In this document: positions 49,888 to 60,980 of the stretch, in pieces
How positions within the stretch are numbered: position 1 is the first letter of the stretch
Layout of the letters: every line of letters starts with the position of its first letter
Assembly: GCA_002105175.1 (NCBI GenBank)
Contig: MCGE01000010.1
Span: 930,001-994,000, forward strand
Source of the DNA: Absidia repens
Taxonomy: Eukaryota > Mucoromycota > Mucoromycetes > Mucorales > Cunninghamellaceae
Length of the DNA: 64,000 nucleotides
Reading direction: 5' to 3'
Made by a program: the position numbers and the translations under genes
Notes under the pieces: model-generated
Databases searched by the model: none
Told to the model about the DNA's origin: nothing
Seen by the model: only the letters and a program-made list of their open reading frames with translations

Positions 49888-52516
49888 CGGCCTACCCAGA
49901 ATCCACTAGAGCATAAAATGGTATGAGGAGGACCCTCATCTGCTTGCTCAGCATGTTGAGTATCGTCTATGTTGTACATCCCGAGGTGGTCCAAAACCCT
50001 CATCACTCCCCAGTAGGACCACTAAGCGAAAACCAAATAAAAAAATATAAACAATCAAATAACGATAGAAAGAATGATACTTACCTGAACATACTGATCT
50101 TGAAATAGTTGAGGATTTCCAATTTCAACAGTGATAGCCTTTATGTTTTTAGCCGCAGCCGCTGATCGCATGGTACCATCTTGCCCAGAATTATGAAGAA
50201 TGATTTGTGATTTTTGTAATTTCGCTAGGTGGGCAGCCACTGGGTCATTCTAGTGCACACAAAAACAAAAATATATTATACCGTTACATTTTTTTTTCTC
50301 TCTCTCTCTATTGGGTGGGTGCAGGAGGATAAAAAAAAAAAGCTTACCATATCCGCTCTAACATAATAGGAATTGACTCGACCAAAACTAGCAGTATGTA
50401 GATCAATCATATAGTTGAATTGAGATAAAATTTTGTGCATTAGATGAAAACAGTAAACTTGGGAAGCATAGCCATCTTCTTTGCCAGGGAATTGACGGTT
50501 CAAATCTCGTCCGTCCGCAAATTCACGCTGAAATTTCAAATAGCCAATCACATTAACACATGGCACCGCTACTACTGTCCCCTTTAGTGCCTTGACATCA
50601 ATTTGTGACACCACCCTGTGAATACATGGGACCCCATTTAATTCATTACCATGAACAGCCGCTGTCACACCTACTACAGGTCTAATTTCGAATGCATATA
50701 ATATATTTTTAAATTTTTAAATTTTTTTTTTTTTTTTTTTTTTTTACCCATTGTCAGATCCACGTAAAACAATGACAGGAATACGGACCCATTCATTCAA
50801 CCCCTGCGTCATCATTTTAATCCATACGGTATTCGTACTATGCTCAGCAAAATCTTCAATCATCAAGCGATCTCGTACGACGGGTTGAGGCATATCGGCT
50901 CGGACATGGATAGCGAAGATGGAGTCGGGTTTGTAAAGTTGTGTCGGGTCATAACTATTTGCAAGCATCGCCAAACTGTCTCTTCTGGCGCCTTCGTCTA
51001 CAGCCGAAAAGGGTGCATTCACTAATTGTTCTTTCAAAGATGCTTTGTGACGGTCATGATCCATCTCAGCGCCAGGCACATCAGTGGATATAGGATGCTG
51101 GTACGTTTCATTGGGTCCATCTTCATAAGGGACTAAAGATCGTCTTCGAATGATGCTAGAACGACGACGACTTGGTATTAAATGATTATGATTAGCAGTA
51201 GTGGTGGGGGCGACTGGCTCATTGTCGATACTGGTGGGCTCTGTAGTGTATGGCGGGATTTCATTGACAGGAATCTTTTCGTCTCGATCTTCTTCCTCTT
51301 CGTCTAGGGATGTTGTTTTATTCGCATGAATGTTGGTAATAGTATCTGTAGACCATTTATTATGTTTGCCTTCGGCAATTTGAATGCAAATAATAGTAGC
51401 ATCTAAGTAGAGTAAAAAAAAGGGGTTAATTTTTTTGTTTGCATGAATCAATTTAAGACGCCGCTTTTTTTTTTTTACCAACACCCTGTATGCCTACGAT
51501 CCCTTTACTATCAGAAGGTCTAATAATCATAGTGGTTGGACTTGATTCTTCATCTCGTTCAATCAATAATGTTTGTCCATGCTCCAAAAATTGTGGCGAG
51601 CGTTCATCTTGGTGATGGTGCTCATCCAAATATACTTGTACATTGCCTTCCACCACGTAAACAAGGCAAAACGCACCCAGTAACCGTTTCTTTCCGTAAT
51701 AGTATTCTTCACTTTCCTCATCCATTATTCCAGAACCAAGTTTGTCCACATTGATTCGAGCCGATCCAATACTTGGATTAAAAATCAATTGCAAACATGT
51801 CACAGGGACATGGCGTACTTTACAGGAAGTCTTCCTAAAATAAATAGCGGTGATTAAAATATGCTTTCCTTTTTTATTTGTCAACGTCCTATTTTTTTTT
51901 TTTTTGACATACCAATCACCGTCCCATGTATATGGGAACAAAGATTTCACATGAGTACTTAATTCATCATCTTGATGATTTAATACTGCTGATGGTTGAA
52001 CTGATGTGACACCATTTTCTTGAGCCGAAGGTAAAACCACCATCGTACTAAAAACGATCAAATTTAAGGTTTCATGAGGAAGTTTAGGGAGTCTGTGGGC
52101 TTTTTTTTTTTTTTTTTTTTACCAGCGATAACCAGGAAATCGAGAAAATTGACATTCGTCTGTATTTATCGTATTTACACTCAGTCTCCAGAAAAAAGAG
52201 TCTTTGATGAAATCTTTATCTGGAGGATAAATTGCAATTTGGCCAGTAACACCCGATCCATTTTTCCATGCTTGTTGGACATAATCTTTTCTGCAAGAGT
52301 TGATCAAAAAAACAAAAAACAAAAACAAAAAAGAAATGAAATTGGTCTGAAATGGCTCTCAACTTTTTTTTCTTTTTTTTATTTGACAGAGAGGAGTACA
52401 TACGATGGCTTCAAATTAATGACATGAAGCAATGAAGGATCGGGAGAGTCCGATTCAATAATGACTGATTGTCGCCGTTGCTTCGTTTGAAGAGGATGTT
52501 CCGATGGCGGTATCAT
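49476..52516 (-). CDS. HutD domain fused to AstE/aspartoacylase-type zinc hydrolase
   Basis: Ten exons: 52404-52516, 52123-52290, 51913-52047, 51479-51834, 50748-51402, 50348-50681, 50085-50249, 49896-50021, 49675-49812, 49476-49589; all in phase, 767 residues. Residues about 38-250 resemble HutD (cupin-like): QIAIYPPDKDF, FFWRLSVNTI, CQFSRFPGY, then LEHGQTLLIERDE. A charged, Ser/Thr-rich linker follows. Residues about 420-767 are an M14-family succinylglutamate desuccinylase/aspartoacylase fold: AAVHGNELNG gives H486 and E489, ADGRDLNRQFPG the substrate-binding Arg, MIDLHTASFG the third ligand H571, and ITVEIGN the catalytic E629. The C-terminal beta domain (RTGGVLEVYPGV, GDLIARMKDMFG) completes it. 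Probable reaction: hydrolysis of an N-acyl or amide bond; substrate unknown. HutD is otherwise known from bacterial histidine-utilisation loci. Confidence 0.88.
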
Positions 52517-53126
52517 GAACGTAGTTTAGTTTTAATAATTGCAAAAGAGAAAAAGACTTAGTGAGAAATATGAAATAAAAAGAAAACCACCCTCTCGGAG
52601 TGTTATCGACAAATACCCTTCTCTCTGCAAAAAGGATTCACAAAGTAAAACCCTCACCATGTGGTCATGTTGACCAATCTTAATTCGCCGCAAGGAAACA
52701 AAAGGAAGAAATGCTATTGTCTGATTGCCACTGTTTCAGATAGGTTAAAAATATCCAGTATAATTTAAAGAAGGCTTAAACAAATAATAAATAAATAAAC
52801 ACAAAAAAAAATCATCATCATCACTCTTTAAGGTTAATAATACATTAAAATAAGACTAACGGGAAAGAAAATTAGGAATTAATTGGGGGGGACAAAACCT
52901 TGATCATCTCGACGATTCCCCAAATGGCAGGCGGGATTGGCAAAAAAAGAAAGATAATCGATAATATAAAAAAAATCCTTGGCAAAACAATTTAAATTCC
53001 GCTCCGCCTTTTATTCAACCGGTGGACAATCTTTCTCCTTACAGTTGTGTTGGGGGTGAAGGCGTACTCCTTTTTATTTCATCCTTCTCTTTCTCCCTTT
53101 TTTTTTCTCTTTCTTTTTTAAATTTC
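52517..53126. other. Divergent promoter region, HutD-hydrolase / phosphoesterase
   Basis: 610 bp, AT-rich, with no coding frame of interest apart from the alternative upstream start of the phosphoesterase frame at 53022. Confidence 0.5.
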
Positions 53127-53592
53127 ATGTTTTGGTCCATATGGAAAGGACGAAGTCTTCATCAAAAGCGTATGGTCACTGTGTGGCGATTGATATGGGT
53201 GATTATGTTACTACTAGGTGAGTGGTTCGTTTTTAGCTTTTCAGTAGCTAAATGCCGTTGGCCAGCAACTTCATCATCGTCGTCTTCTTCCTTAGACGCT
53301 CAGGTAATATAAACCGAGCATTTCTTTTTTTTCACATCATGATTTGTTAATGTTTTTATTCTCTAGTATCCTCAAAGACTCTTGTTGATTGCCGACCCTC
53401 AGGTGACGGACGCCTATTCTTACGATAGAACTGGATTTTTATTATGGTGGACTGAATTTTATAGCGACCTTTATATGCGACGAAGTTATCGGCACCTTAC
53501 ATCTTCGAAGAATCCAGACAAAATTGTGTTTATGGGCGACTTGATGGATGGTGGAAGAGAATGGGGTGAGCAAGGGTAAGTGTTATCGCCGC

Positions 53593-53623
<31 letters not shown>

Positions 53624-54698
53624 TAGCGTACTGAATTTTTTTTCTTCTTTTTGTAGGTGGAAGACGCAACTGAAACGTTTTTATCGAAATTTCAACAAAC
53701 ATGCATCCATTCCCACATTATATATGAGCGGAAATCATGATATCGGCATTCGAGATGGTATCAAGCCCGAGGTGTTTCAAAGATTCCAGGCTCAGTTCGG
53801 TCCAACTTCACTTATCCATCCCTTAGCCTATAATCATACCTTGGTGGTGTTGGACACTGCTGCCTTGACAAATACCAACCGGGATACAAAGATGATGATT
53901 CAGCAGGAGGCACTGGATGTAATGAATGAAATGATGATGGCCAATCAGGGACAAGAAAAAACTGGCCTCCGAGTATTATTATCGCACGTGCCTTTATACC
54001 GACCAGAACAAACATCATGCGGCCCACTCCGTGTTCAATCACGTCCATTTATTTATCAACGCTATGGGTACCAATATCAAAACATGATGAATGCCGATGT
54101 ATCTCATGCTATATTACAATCCATCCAGCCTGACTTGGTGTTTTCAGGGGATGACCATGATTTTTGTGAAGTGACCCACGCGTATTACACTCCTTCTAAC
54201 AACAACAACGTGGGTGGACAGCAACAACAATTAGCTTTAGAATATACTGTGCCGACATTTAGCATGTCTCAAGGGGTACGCACGCCTGGGTATATGCTTT
54301 TACAGGCCACGCAAGACAAACTCGTACCCCAATTATGTTGGTTACCCGATCAACTGGGAATTTTTATCGATTATGGATTATTGGCGGGACTCACTCTGCT
54401 TTCGTTTTTTGGGCGCTATCTTTTGCAATGTTACTATGGTCCATCTGTAGATAAAAAAAGGACGATGATGAAACGCAACAAAAAGGAAGACGAAGAACAG
54501 CAGGTGGATAATTTTGTTATTGGCGGCACGGAACTGATGGGGTCCGGATCACCTCCAACTACTTCGACTCCAACACATTTATCATCTTTTTCGAAAACAG
54601 CATCACATTCATCATCTATCTGGGCATGTTTACATGATATAAAGGATGTGGCTGTGGTAGCTTTCCCATTCTATATAGTATGTATTTTGTTTATGTAA
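53127..54698 (+). CDS. Cdc1/Ted1/MPPE1-type metallophosphoesterase
   Basis: Three exons, 53127-53303, 53367-53575 and 53657-54698, encode 475 residues. An N-terminal signal anchor (WRLIWVIMLLLGEWFVFSFSV) is followed by a calcineurin-like phosphoesterase core: LLIADPQVTD, VFMGDLMDGG, MSGNHDIG, LLSHVPLYR and VFSGDDHDFC, i.e. all five metal-binding blocks, with the DPQ variant usual for this subfamily. Near the C-terminus are one membrane span (GIFIDYGLLAGLTLLSFFGRY) and a final hydrophobic segment ending CILFM. Role: ER or Golgi membrane enzyme trimming ethanolamine phosphate from GPI anchors (PGAP5/Ted1) or the Cdc1 mannose branch. I cannot choose among them. The frame is open upstream to an ATG at 53022, which would add a hydrophobic, less likely leader. 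AATAAA is near 54767. Confidence 0.92.
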
Positions 54699-54889
54699 CA
54701 TCAATTGTTTCCATTATACCATTTATTTTTTCTTATTCCCCCATTTTTTTCAACACAATTGTAAAATAAAATCGTTTCATCATTTTCTTTTTATTATTAT
54801 TATTGAAAACATAAGAAATGTAGCTAAGGATGGGATTCTGCTAAAAGTAAGTAGGTGATGAAAAAAAAAAAAAAGAAATCCAGCTCAGT

Positions 54890-55745
54890 GAGAAAGACCC
54901 AGAAATATTTCAAAACCCGCCAACGTGGAATATTTATTTTTTCTCTCCCTGCCTTTTTTATTTATTCGTCTCTCTTTCTCGATTATTTTTTTTCTCTTTA
55001 ATTTTTCTTCGCCATTCGACTTCTACGGGGTTAAATTGGATTTAGAATAGTGTCAGGACTAGTTTAGAAGGCTTTCAGAAAGGGGAATACAAGATGCATG
55101 GGAAAACCCTTTCATTTTGGATGTAGGATCTAGAACCACCATTAGTTGGCTTGTTCGACTCACCATTAGCTTAGTTTAGTCTTAGTTTGTATCTATATCT
55201 TAATAAAGCATGTTTCTTTTTACATCCTTTAATGAAAAATGTATTATTAGACTCTCTCATGCATTTGTACAAGAGATCTCTTTTTTACTACCATCGCCTG
55301 TTTTGATTATTATAGATAGTCGTTATGATTCAATAAAAGATCTCTTTAGTCTTTCTTGTGCCTTGTTCAATATACTGTATTAGCTTCAACAATACAATTA
55401 CTCCTTTTGATCAGTTTGGCCATTCTACAGATCTCACTTTAGTCCCTCCTATTCTTCCTTTCAATATTTCCCTGGGATCCCTTTACTGTGAATCCCTCTC
55501 ATTTAGTTTTAGTATCCATCAATATGCTTCAATAAAAAACACGTATATCTATTTGCCATCCTCTGACTTATCAAATAGAATAAAAAGACATCGCTGTTGT
55601 AGCTGTTTCGTGAGTGACCTGCTAAACGTTTGCTTTCTACGTCACACACTATGATTACACTCCCCCCGTAAAGTCTTAGGGAGTGCTCCGGAGCACTAGA
55701 TCACTTACTATCAATATGACCATATTTCTGTTCGACCAATCATGT
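54890..55745 (+). repeat. Dispersed noncoding repeat, copy 8 (long form)
   Basis: In this sense: a CCAACGTGG end (54919-54927), TTAGAATAGTGTCAGGACTAG, core ATGCATGGGAAAACCC...TTTTGGATGTAGGATC (55093-55131), TAGCTTAGTTTAGTCTTAG, AATAAAGCATG (55202), further AATAAAA at 55331 and 55533, and an end near TTCGACCAAT (about 55739). It begins less than 200 bp past the phosphoesterase stop. Confidence 0.75.
55682..55697. repeat. 16 bp perfect palindrome inside repeat copy 8
   Basis: AGTGCTCCGGAGCACT. The other long copies do not show it at the matching place, so it is private to this copy. Confidence 0.8.
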
Positions 55746-56809
55746 CAATGAATTTAGGATATGTCGTGCGTGTAGCCGTAGCCATAGAAAAGTTTTATAT
55801 TGCCTCCTAGTTTATCTATGACTACTTTACTCCACCCCAAGAGACTTGGTGGTTGGCTATCAGTTCTAGGTCATTTAATATGAACTATGGTCTTAATCCT
55901 GATCTATCATTCATATCAACCAACCGATACCGTAATTCCTGAGTAACTTCTGCGAGACTAAGCATACTGTATATATCCAGCTCATTATTTCTTCCTTGTT
56001 TGATGGTTTTTTGTTTTCGGAAGTGGTATAAGAAGCCCAAATTGGAGTCAGTTGAGTCCCAAAGGACCGTGGGGTATCTAATTTCAGCCAAATCCACACT
56101 TCAACCTCCTCCTCCCCCCTCATGTAGATCTTTTTTTTTTTTAGAATGTTTCCAATTGGATATCAAAAAAATTGCAACAATTAAGGTTTACCTTACGTTC
56201 TTGCTGAACTTCACCGTACATATACATTGGTAAATAAATGACAGTCCAGGTTACGGTACATTCTCATATGGAATGTTTGTGCGTTTTTGGGTCAGATATA
56301 CAACTTTGTGAGCTTTCATATCATATCTTATTTGTGTTTGGAATTAATTTCTGTAAATAAAATATAGGCGGAAAAAAAACACGATCGAAATGCGATCTGG
56401 CATGGTACTTTTCCGCGCATGATAGAATTTCCTTTATATATGCCAATTTATCGTAAGGAAGAAGTATTCTCCAAAACTAGACAGGAATTTTTTTTTGTAT
56501 GAAATACGGAGGGGAGAGGCCCTCTTGTATCTTATGTGTGCAGCTTAGTTACACAAAAATGCCAGTGCAGCGGGAATGGCTGGCTCATGTTTTATTAAAC
56601 CTCAGCAGGTTTTTATTTTCTATTTTTCTTCCCTTTTTTTATTTCTCTTCATGAAGTAGACGACACCCTTACCTTTCTTTTTTTAAATACATACTCATAC
56701 ACATATATAACTTGTATTTACATTTTACTACCACCCATACCTTTTATTATTATTATTATTCCTATTTGTATGCCCCTTCTGTGATTCAATATCATACAAC
56801 ACAATATCA

Positions 56810-57976
56810 ATGACATATTCACCTCAGTTACCCAACGAGTTGCTGATGCACATTATTGAATACATCCCTTCCACTCACTTGTCCGTCTTTTTACTGGTTA
56901 GTCGATATACACATCAGCTTGTCAGTGGAAAAGCCTATCGAAAAACCATCTTTCCTGATACTTTACCACTTTCAGATATCATGAACTTTTGTCAACGCCA
57001 TGGCTCATCTTTAGTTACCGTCAAACTACCTCATGGCAAACGATACTCTGATACCTTTTATATGCTTTTATTCCAACTATGTCCGCAACTCAACTTTTTA
57101 CAGTCAAGTATGACACCGAAACAACTTGTCCGTTTCCTTTTTCGCACTCGGTACCCATTGACCTGTTTTATGATGACTCAACACACACCTTCATCGTCTT
57201 TCTCTTCTTGTCAGCAACAACAACAACACCAGCAACAATATTACCGACAGCAACAGCACCAACAGTATTTACAGTATGGAGGGGATGAACTGGACGAACT
57301 GATGCAAGTGACGCAGGATCTCTACAACGTTACCAAACTAACCTGCTGTTCGTCGATTTTTTTATTTCCCAACCATCCTATCCCGGATTCTACGTTGACA
57401 CATATCTCACACTATTTCCATCATCCTGGCGCCTTGCGAAACGCCATTCTTCCTACATTTGGTCCTGATTTGCTCTCTTTAACTCTCAACATGTATGATG
57501 TTTTGACGGTGTCGGTGGCTCAAATGATCGCTGTCAAATGTCCTCAGCTACGGTATCTGCATATTCCTCAAATCAAGGCGGAAGGATTATGGCTGCTATT
57601 ACACAAGTGTAACACCTTGGTGGCCATTGTGGTCGGCGGTGTTGGCGGCGGTGGAAGGCATCGATCCGATGATGACATTCGTACTATGGATGCTGGTGGG
57701 AATGGCGATCATAATAACATGGTAGTCATGATGGGCGGTGATGATCGTATGATGGAAGGTGATGATTTGGACCGACATGCGGATCATGTGATTGAAGAGG
57801 ACGATGGCTTACCAACTGGCAACATTCAATGGATCAATCATGAAAACAAAAAGGCGGTGGCGACGGTGGAAAGTCATAAACGGGTTTGGTGTATCCATCA
57901 ACAACAACAACCACAACAACATTCTTCTCATTCTCGACGACTCTCTTGGCATATTGGCATTTTACCTAAACGGTGA
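56810..57976 (+). CDS. F-box protein with leucine-rich-repeat-like region
   Basis: Single exon of 388 residues. An F-box opens the protein (LPNELLMHIIEYIPSTHLSVFLLVSR, about 7-33). LRR-like segments follow (SLTLNMYDVLTVSVAQMIAVKCPQLRYLHIPQI). A Gln-rich insert lies at about 134-160 and an acidic, Gly/His/Asp-rich low-complexity stretch at about 275-335. Role by family: substrate receptor of an SCF ubiquitin ligase; substrate unknown. The protein ends soon after the low-complexity region, so the solenoid is short compared with other F-box/LRR proteins. AATAAA lies at about 58057 after a (TTTTG)n run. Confidence 0.82.
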   Translation: MTYSPQLPNELLMHIIEYIPSTHLSVFLLVSRYTHQLVSGKAYRKTIFPDTLPLSDIMNFCQRHGSSLVTVKLPHGKRYSDTFYMLLFQLCPQLNFLQSSMTPKQLVRFLFRTRYPLTCFMMTQHTPSSSFSSCQQQQQHQQQYYRQQQHQQYLQYGGDELDELMQVTQDLYNVTKLTCCSSIFLFPNHPIPDSTLTHISHYFHHPGALRNAILPTFGPDLLSLTLNMYDVLTVSVAQMIAVKCPQLRYLHIPQIKAEGLWLLLHKCNTLVAIVVGGVGGGGRHRSDDDIRTMDAGGNGDHNNMVVMMGGDDRMMEGDDLDRHADHVIEEDDGLPTGNIQWINHENKKAVATVESHKRVWCIHQQQQPQQHSSHSRRLSWHIGILPKR

Positions 57977-58736
57977 TTTTATTCTATACCTAGAGTTATT
58001 CCTTTTTTTTTTTTTTGTTTTGTTTTGTTTTGTTTTGTTTTGTTTTGTTTACACAATAAAGCCTCACTTCAATCTATGTCTATAGCAAATATTCATTACT
58101 GACTTTTTTTTTTTTTTGCTTCTATAGTAGAATCAGTTGAACCAAAGATCCAATAGTTGGATGTTTTCTGATCATGAATTTTCGTTTTTGGATACATAAT
58201 ATTGACAATTATTTTGGATGATGCTCTTATAGGTATTATCACCGTCATGATAAAGGTGGCGTGCTTTCAAGAACAACATGCAATGCTATTTTGGATCTCT
58301 TTATTCGATGGCATTGTGGTAGGTTTTTGGTACCATTACTAAACATGAATAAATGTATTGATTTTTATTTTATCTCTTGTTTTAATAATAGGCTAGTGAT
58401 GTGGATTCATGCAAGCACTATGCAATTGATTCATTGTTCCATTGATATATTACTCTCTTTACACTTTGCTTTTTTTTTAGACTTAGTTATAGTGCCCCTA
58501 CATTTTAGATTAGCAGTTATATTGGTCCCCTCCCCATTATATTTAATTGTTGATTGTTTTCCCCATATATGAATGACTCATCAATTCAATAAAGTTTTTA
58601 CTTTTAATGTTGTCACCATTGTCTTGATTTTACATAAATAATTCAAATCTTTTCGTCATGTTAATTTTTCTAAGAAAACCTATCGTACCACATCTTTAAT
58701 TCTATCAAAAGCTAAAAATAAATATAAAACCAAATC
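57977..58736. other. Spacer between F-box and HNH genes
   Basis: 760 bp containing the F-box 3'UTR with (TTTTG)n and otherwise AT-rich DNA. The 58261-58572 open frame is hydrophobic with no family signal. AATAAA near 58588 has no gene to assign. Confidence 0.5.
58003..58050 (+). repeat. T run plus (TTTTG)n pentanucleotide repeat in the F-box 3'UTR
   Basis: Fourteen T followed by about seven GTTTT units, ending 7 bp before the AATAAA of the transcript. Confidence 0.9.
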
Positions 58737-59417
58737 ATGCAAAATTTTCCTAAAGATTGTACTCCATTCATCATGGAAGTCAATAAACACACCGATTATC
58801 GCATTGTCTTCGGAAAACCACTATCTAAAACTGCCAATAGTATTCATCCTACTTTAGTCACTCTTGCACCCCGGATGAATGAACTTGATGATATTCCATC
58901 ATCATCGTCATCATTGCAACAGAATCCGCACGATAAACGTGTTCTCAAACAATACACTCCCTATACTAACGCCAGTGAAAGTTGGAAAGTCCTCGAGATG
59001 TTCCTTGGAGGGATTACTGTGTCAGGATATGAAGTGTCCAATCAAGGTCGAATCAGACGCCGTCATGATCGATGGATCCTGCCACTTTTTTTATGTAGCA
59101 ATACTGGCCAAGTAGTCTGTGACTTGGAAGCCCCTCTTTCTAAAAGAATCGCAATAGATGCACTGGTTTGTAGTCTTTTTTGTATGGACACTTTGAAAAA
59201 TCAAGATAAATTGAAAGTGGTGGTGCATCATCAGGATGGTAACCGTCTCAACAATCATGCTGGAAACCTACAATTCATGTTGAAATCAATGCACGACAAA
59301 ATAATTCAAGATATGCAACCCCATGATCATACTGTGGTGCTTGATGGTCGTCTTTATCATCATTTTGGCGCACGTTTGTCATACCTAGTTGAAAGAAAGT
59401 CTACTCGTCGTATCTAA
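58737..59417 (+). CDS. NUMOD4-HNH nuclease-like protein
   Basis: Single exon of 226 residues. Residues 81-110 match the NUMOD4 motif (ESWKVLEMF, then GYEVSNQGRIRRR). Residues about 137-185 match an HNH_3 nuclease: RIAIDALVCSLFCMD corresponds to the usual hydrophobic helix, and VVHHQDGNRLNNHAGNLQF (H164, H165, N173) to the beta-beta-alpha metal site. The first 80 residues have no recognised motif and resemble a eukaryotic extension. Family knowledge: NUMOD4-HNH proteins are mostly phage or intron-encoded homing nucleases; here it is a free-standing nuclear gene with no surrounding intron or intein. Whether it cuts DNA is unknown, but the catalytic pattern looks intact. AATAAA near 59553. Confidence 0.85.
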   Translation: MQNFPKDCTPFIMEVNKHTDYRIVFGKPLSKTANSIHPTLVTLAPRMNELDDIPSSSSSLQQNPHDKRVLKQYTPYTNASESWKVLEMFLGGITVSGYEVSNQGRIRRRHDRWILPLFLCSNTGQVVCDLEAPLSKRIAIDALVCSLFCMDTLKNQDKLKVVVHHQDGNRLNNHAGNLQFMLKSMHDKIIQDMQPHDHTVVLDGRLYHHFGARLSYLVERKSTRRI

Positions 59418-59914
59418 TATAATTTTCAACAAGCGTTTGCTCACAATTATTTCTGCAGAAATAATCTGTTTTTTTCTTATACATCAACAGAGACATTCAT
59501 ATGACATATACGCATATATTTGATAATCAATACAATTCTTTTTTATTTCATAATAAACAGAAATAACTATTTCTAAATAAGAAGGTGATGTAAAATGGAT
59601 AATACTGATAATAAAAAGGTACGGTAACTAACTAACGGGCGTAAGAAGAGATGGGATGAGGAGAGGGTGGGAGAGCGGCATATCCTATTTATGCTAGTGT
59701 CACATTCAAAAACAAAACGTCTCATATCAATAGCACCATCAAACCAAAAAACAACATATACAAGTGTACATATGATGAGACAAAATGATCCTTTAACAAC
59801 TTTATTCCGAGCAAAAAATTCAAACAAAAGCATACTATTTTCGGTCTTCCTATAAAGCCCAAAAAGAATCAAATGTTAATATATGAGATGAGTTCCTTTT
59901 TTTTTACATCTTGA
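59418..59914. other. Convergent 3' spacer, HNH / parvulin
   Basis: 497 bp of AT-rich 3' sequence. TTTATT near 59542 and AATAAA near 59553 lie on opposite strands within 15 bp, so the two transcripts may overlap at their ends. Confidence 0.5.
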
Positions 59915-60980
59915 TCAGTCTGTGCTTACCACCATGATGATATGATACCCGAATTTTGTTTTGACCTATTATAAAAAACAAACAAACCACGTCAGTGATA
60001 CATCATTCAATGATCATTCTTCTCTACGTTCCCGTCCATTTTTCTTGAGTCTAACTTACAGGAGGATCCGTCATAATAGGCTTGTCTATATTGAAAAACA
60101 AAAAAATTAGAGGGAGTTTATCCATATGTTGATACTTTTTTTGTGCTTACCGCATGAACTTGGCTGCAATGAAAAGGCTAAAGTACAAATAATAGCAGTC
60201 AAGTTAATACCATATCGATGAACCTTGTTTCAATATTTCATTACCTGCATCTTGGAAAGGACCAACCATTCCGCCACGCACCATCCAGCCAAGCGATCCT
60301 TAAAGAGAGAAGTTATGAGTATCGTTCTACCCTAGTCCAATCCAGTCTACCTCCATCCCCATTCTATTTCCTTTTTTGTTTCACCACAAGAGGTTTCCTT
60401 ACCACCAGCTTTAGCTTTATCTTCACTGTATTGTTCAGCAACCTATCGCAAAAACGAGACACGATTAGTAGCAGTTCCTTCGACTCAAGGACCTCACCGG
60501 TGTTTGTTCACCCGTCCCCTTTCCACCATACCTTGTCAAACCGCATATTTTCTTCCTTGATCTTGGCCATGGCTTCCATCACCTAAAATATGTATCAATA
60601 TAAACACCGTTAACCCTTTGTGAAGATCGCTGCATAGCCGTGACAGAAATGCTGTGTTGATTCGAATATCCTTACCTTACCATGCTTTTCACACAAAATG
60701 TGTCGTACCTAAACCATGGGAATAGAAAAACATAAAAAGAGTATTAATGCAGTGCACTCACCCAATTCTAAGCATTCAGTTATCCATTTTTACCTTGACG
60801 CTGGTAGCAGTTTTCAATTTTCCACTATCCTTCTTGTCGTCACCTCCAGCTGCCGCAGAGATGATTAGAAAAAAAAAGAAAAAGAAAAGGTTAACAAAAT
60901 AGAAGGAATAAAGAAAACGGTACATCATATTGATTCTTACCTTTTGCTTTTTGACCTGCGGCCTGTTTTCCTTTTGCCAT
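59915..60980 (-). CDS. PIN4: Parvulin-type peptidyl-prolyl isomerase Pin4 (Par14)
   Basis: Nine tiny exons: 60941-60980, 60794-60849, 60676-60708, 60532-60582, 60403-60442, 60245-60298, 60151-60177, 60060-60085, 59915-59965; 125 residues (human PIN4 has 131). The N-terminus is Lys/Gly-rich (MAKGKQAAGQKAKG), as in Par14, where it binds DNA and preribosomes. The parvulin domain follows: VRHILCEKHGKVMEAMAKIK, FDKVAEQYSEDKAKAGGSLGW, RGGMVGPFQDAAFSLQPS, and VKTKFGYHIIMV. Role: prolyl cis-trans isomerase linked to pre-rRNA processing. The last exon is read through to a TGA; a weak GTAAGC donor inside it (about 59927) could instead splice to a shorter end. Eight introns in 378 coding bases is exceptionally dense. 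Confidence 0.93.

Larger units (their letters stand above)
54699..56809. other. Spacer with one dispersed repeat, upstream of the F-box gene
   Basis: 2.1 kb. The phosphoesterase 3'UTR, repeat copy 8 (54890-55745), a 16 bp perfect palindrome (55682-55697), and then AT-rich DNA with no supported gene. TATA-like ACATATATAAC occurs near 56700. Confidence 0.55.

Noticed and set aside
53022..53126. Upstream start extending the phosphoesterase by 35 residues
   Set aside because: Would add a Ser/Phe-rich leader ahead of the natural signal anchor; the ATG at 53127 gives a better N-terminus.
55885..56123. Overlapping minus-strand open frames of 70 aa
   Set aside because: No motif, no splice signals, and two frames equally open.
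58261..58572. Plus-strand open frame of 103 aa
   Set aside because: Hydrophobic chance frame in AT-rich spacer, without homology.
59921..59936. Extra intron at the end of the parvulin gene
   Set aside because: The GTAAGC donor with the next AG gives only VM-stop, and simple read-through also stops within eight codons, so no gain; left unspliced.
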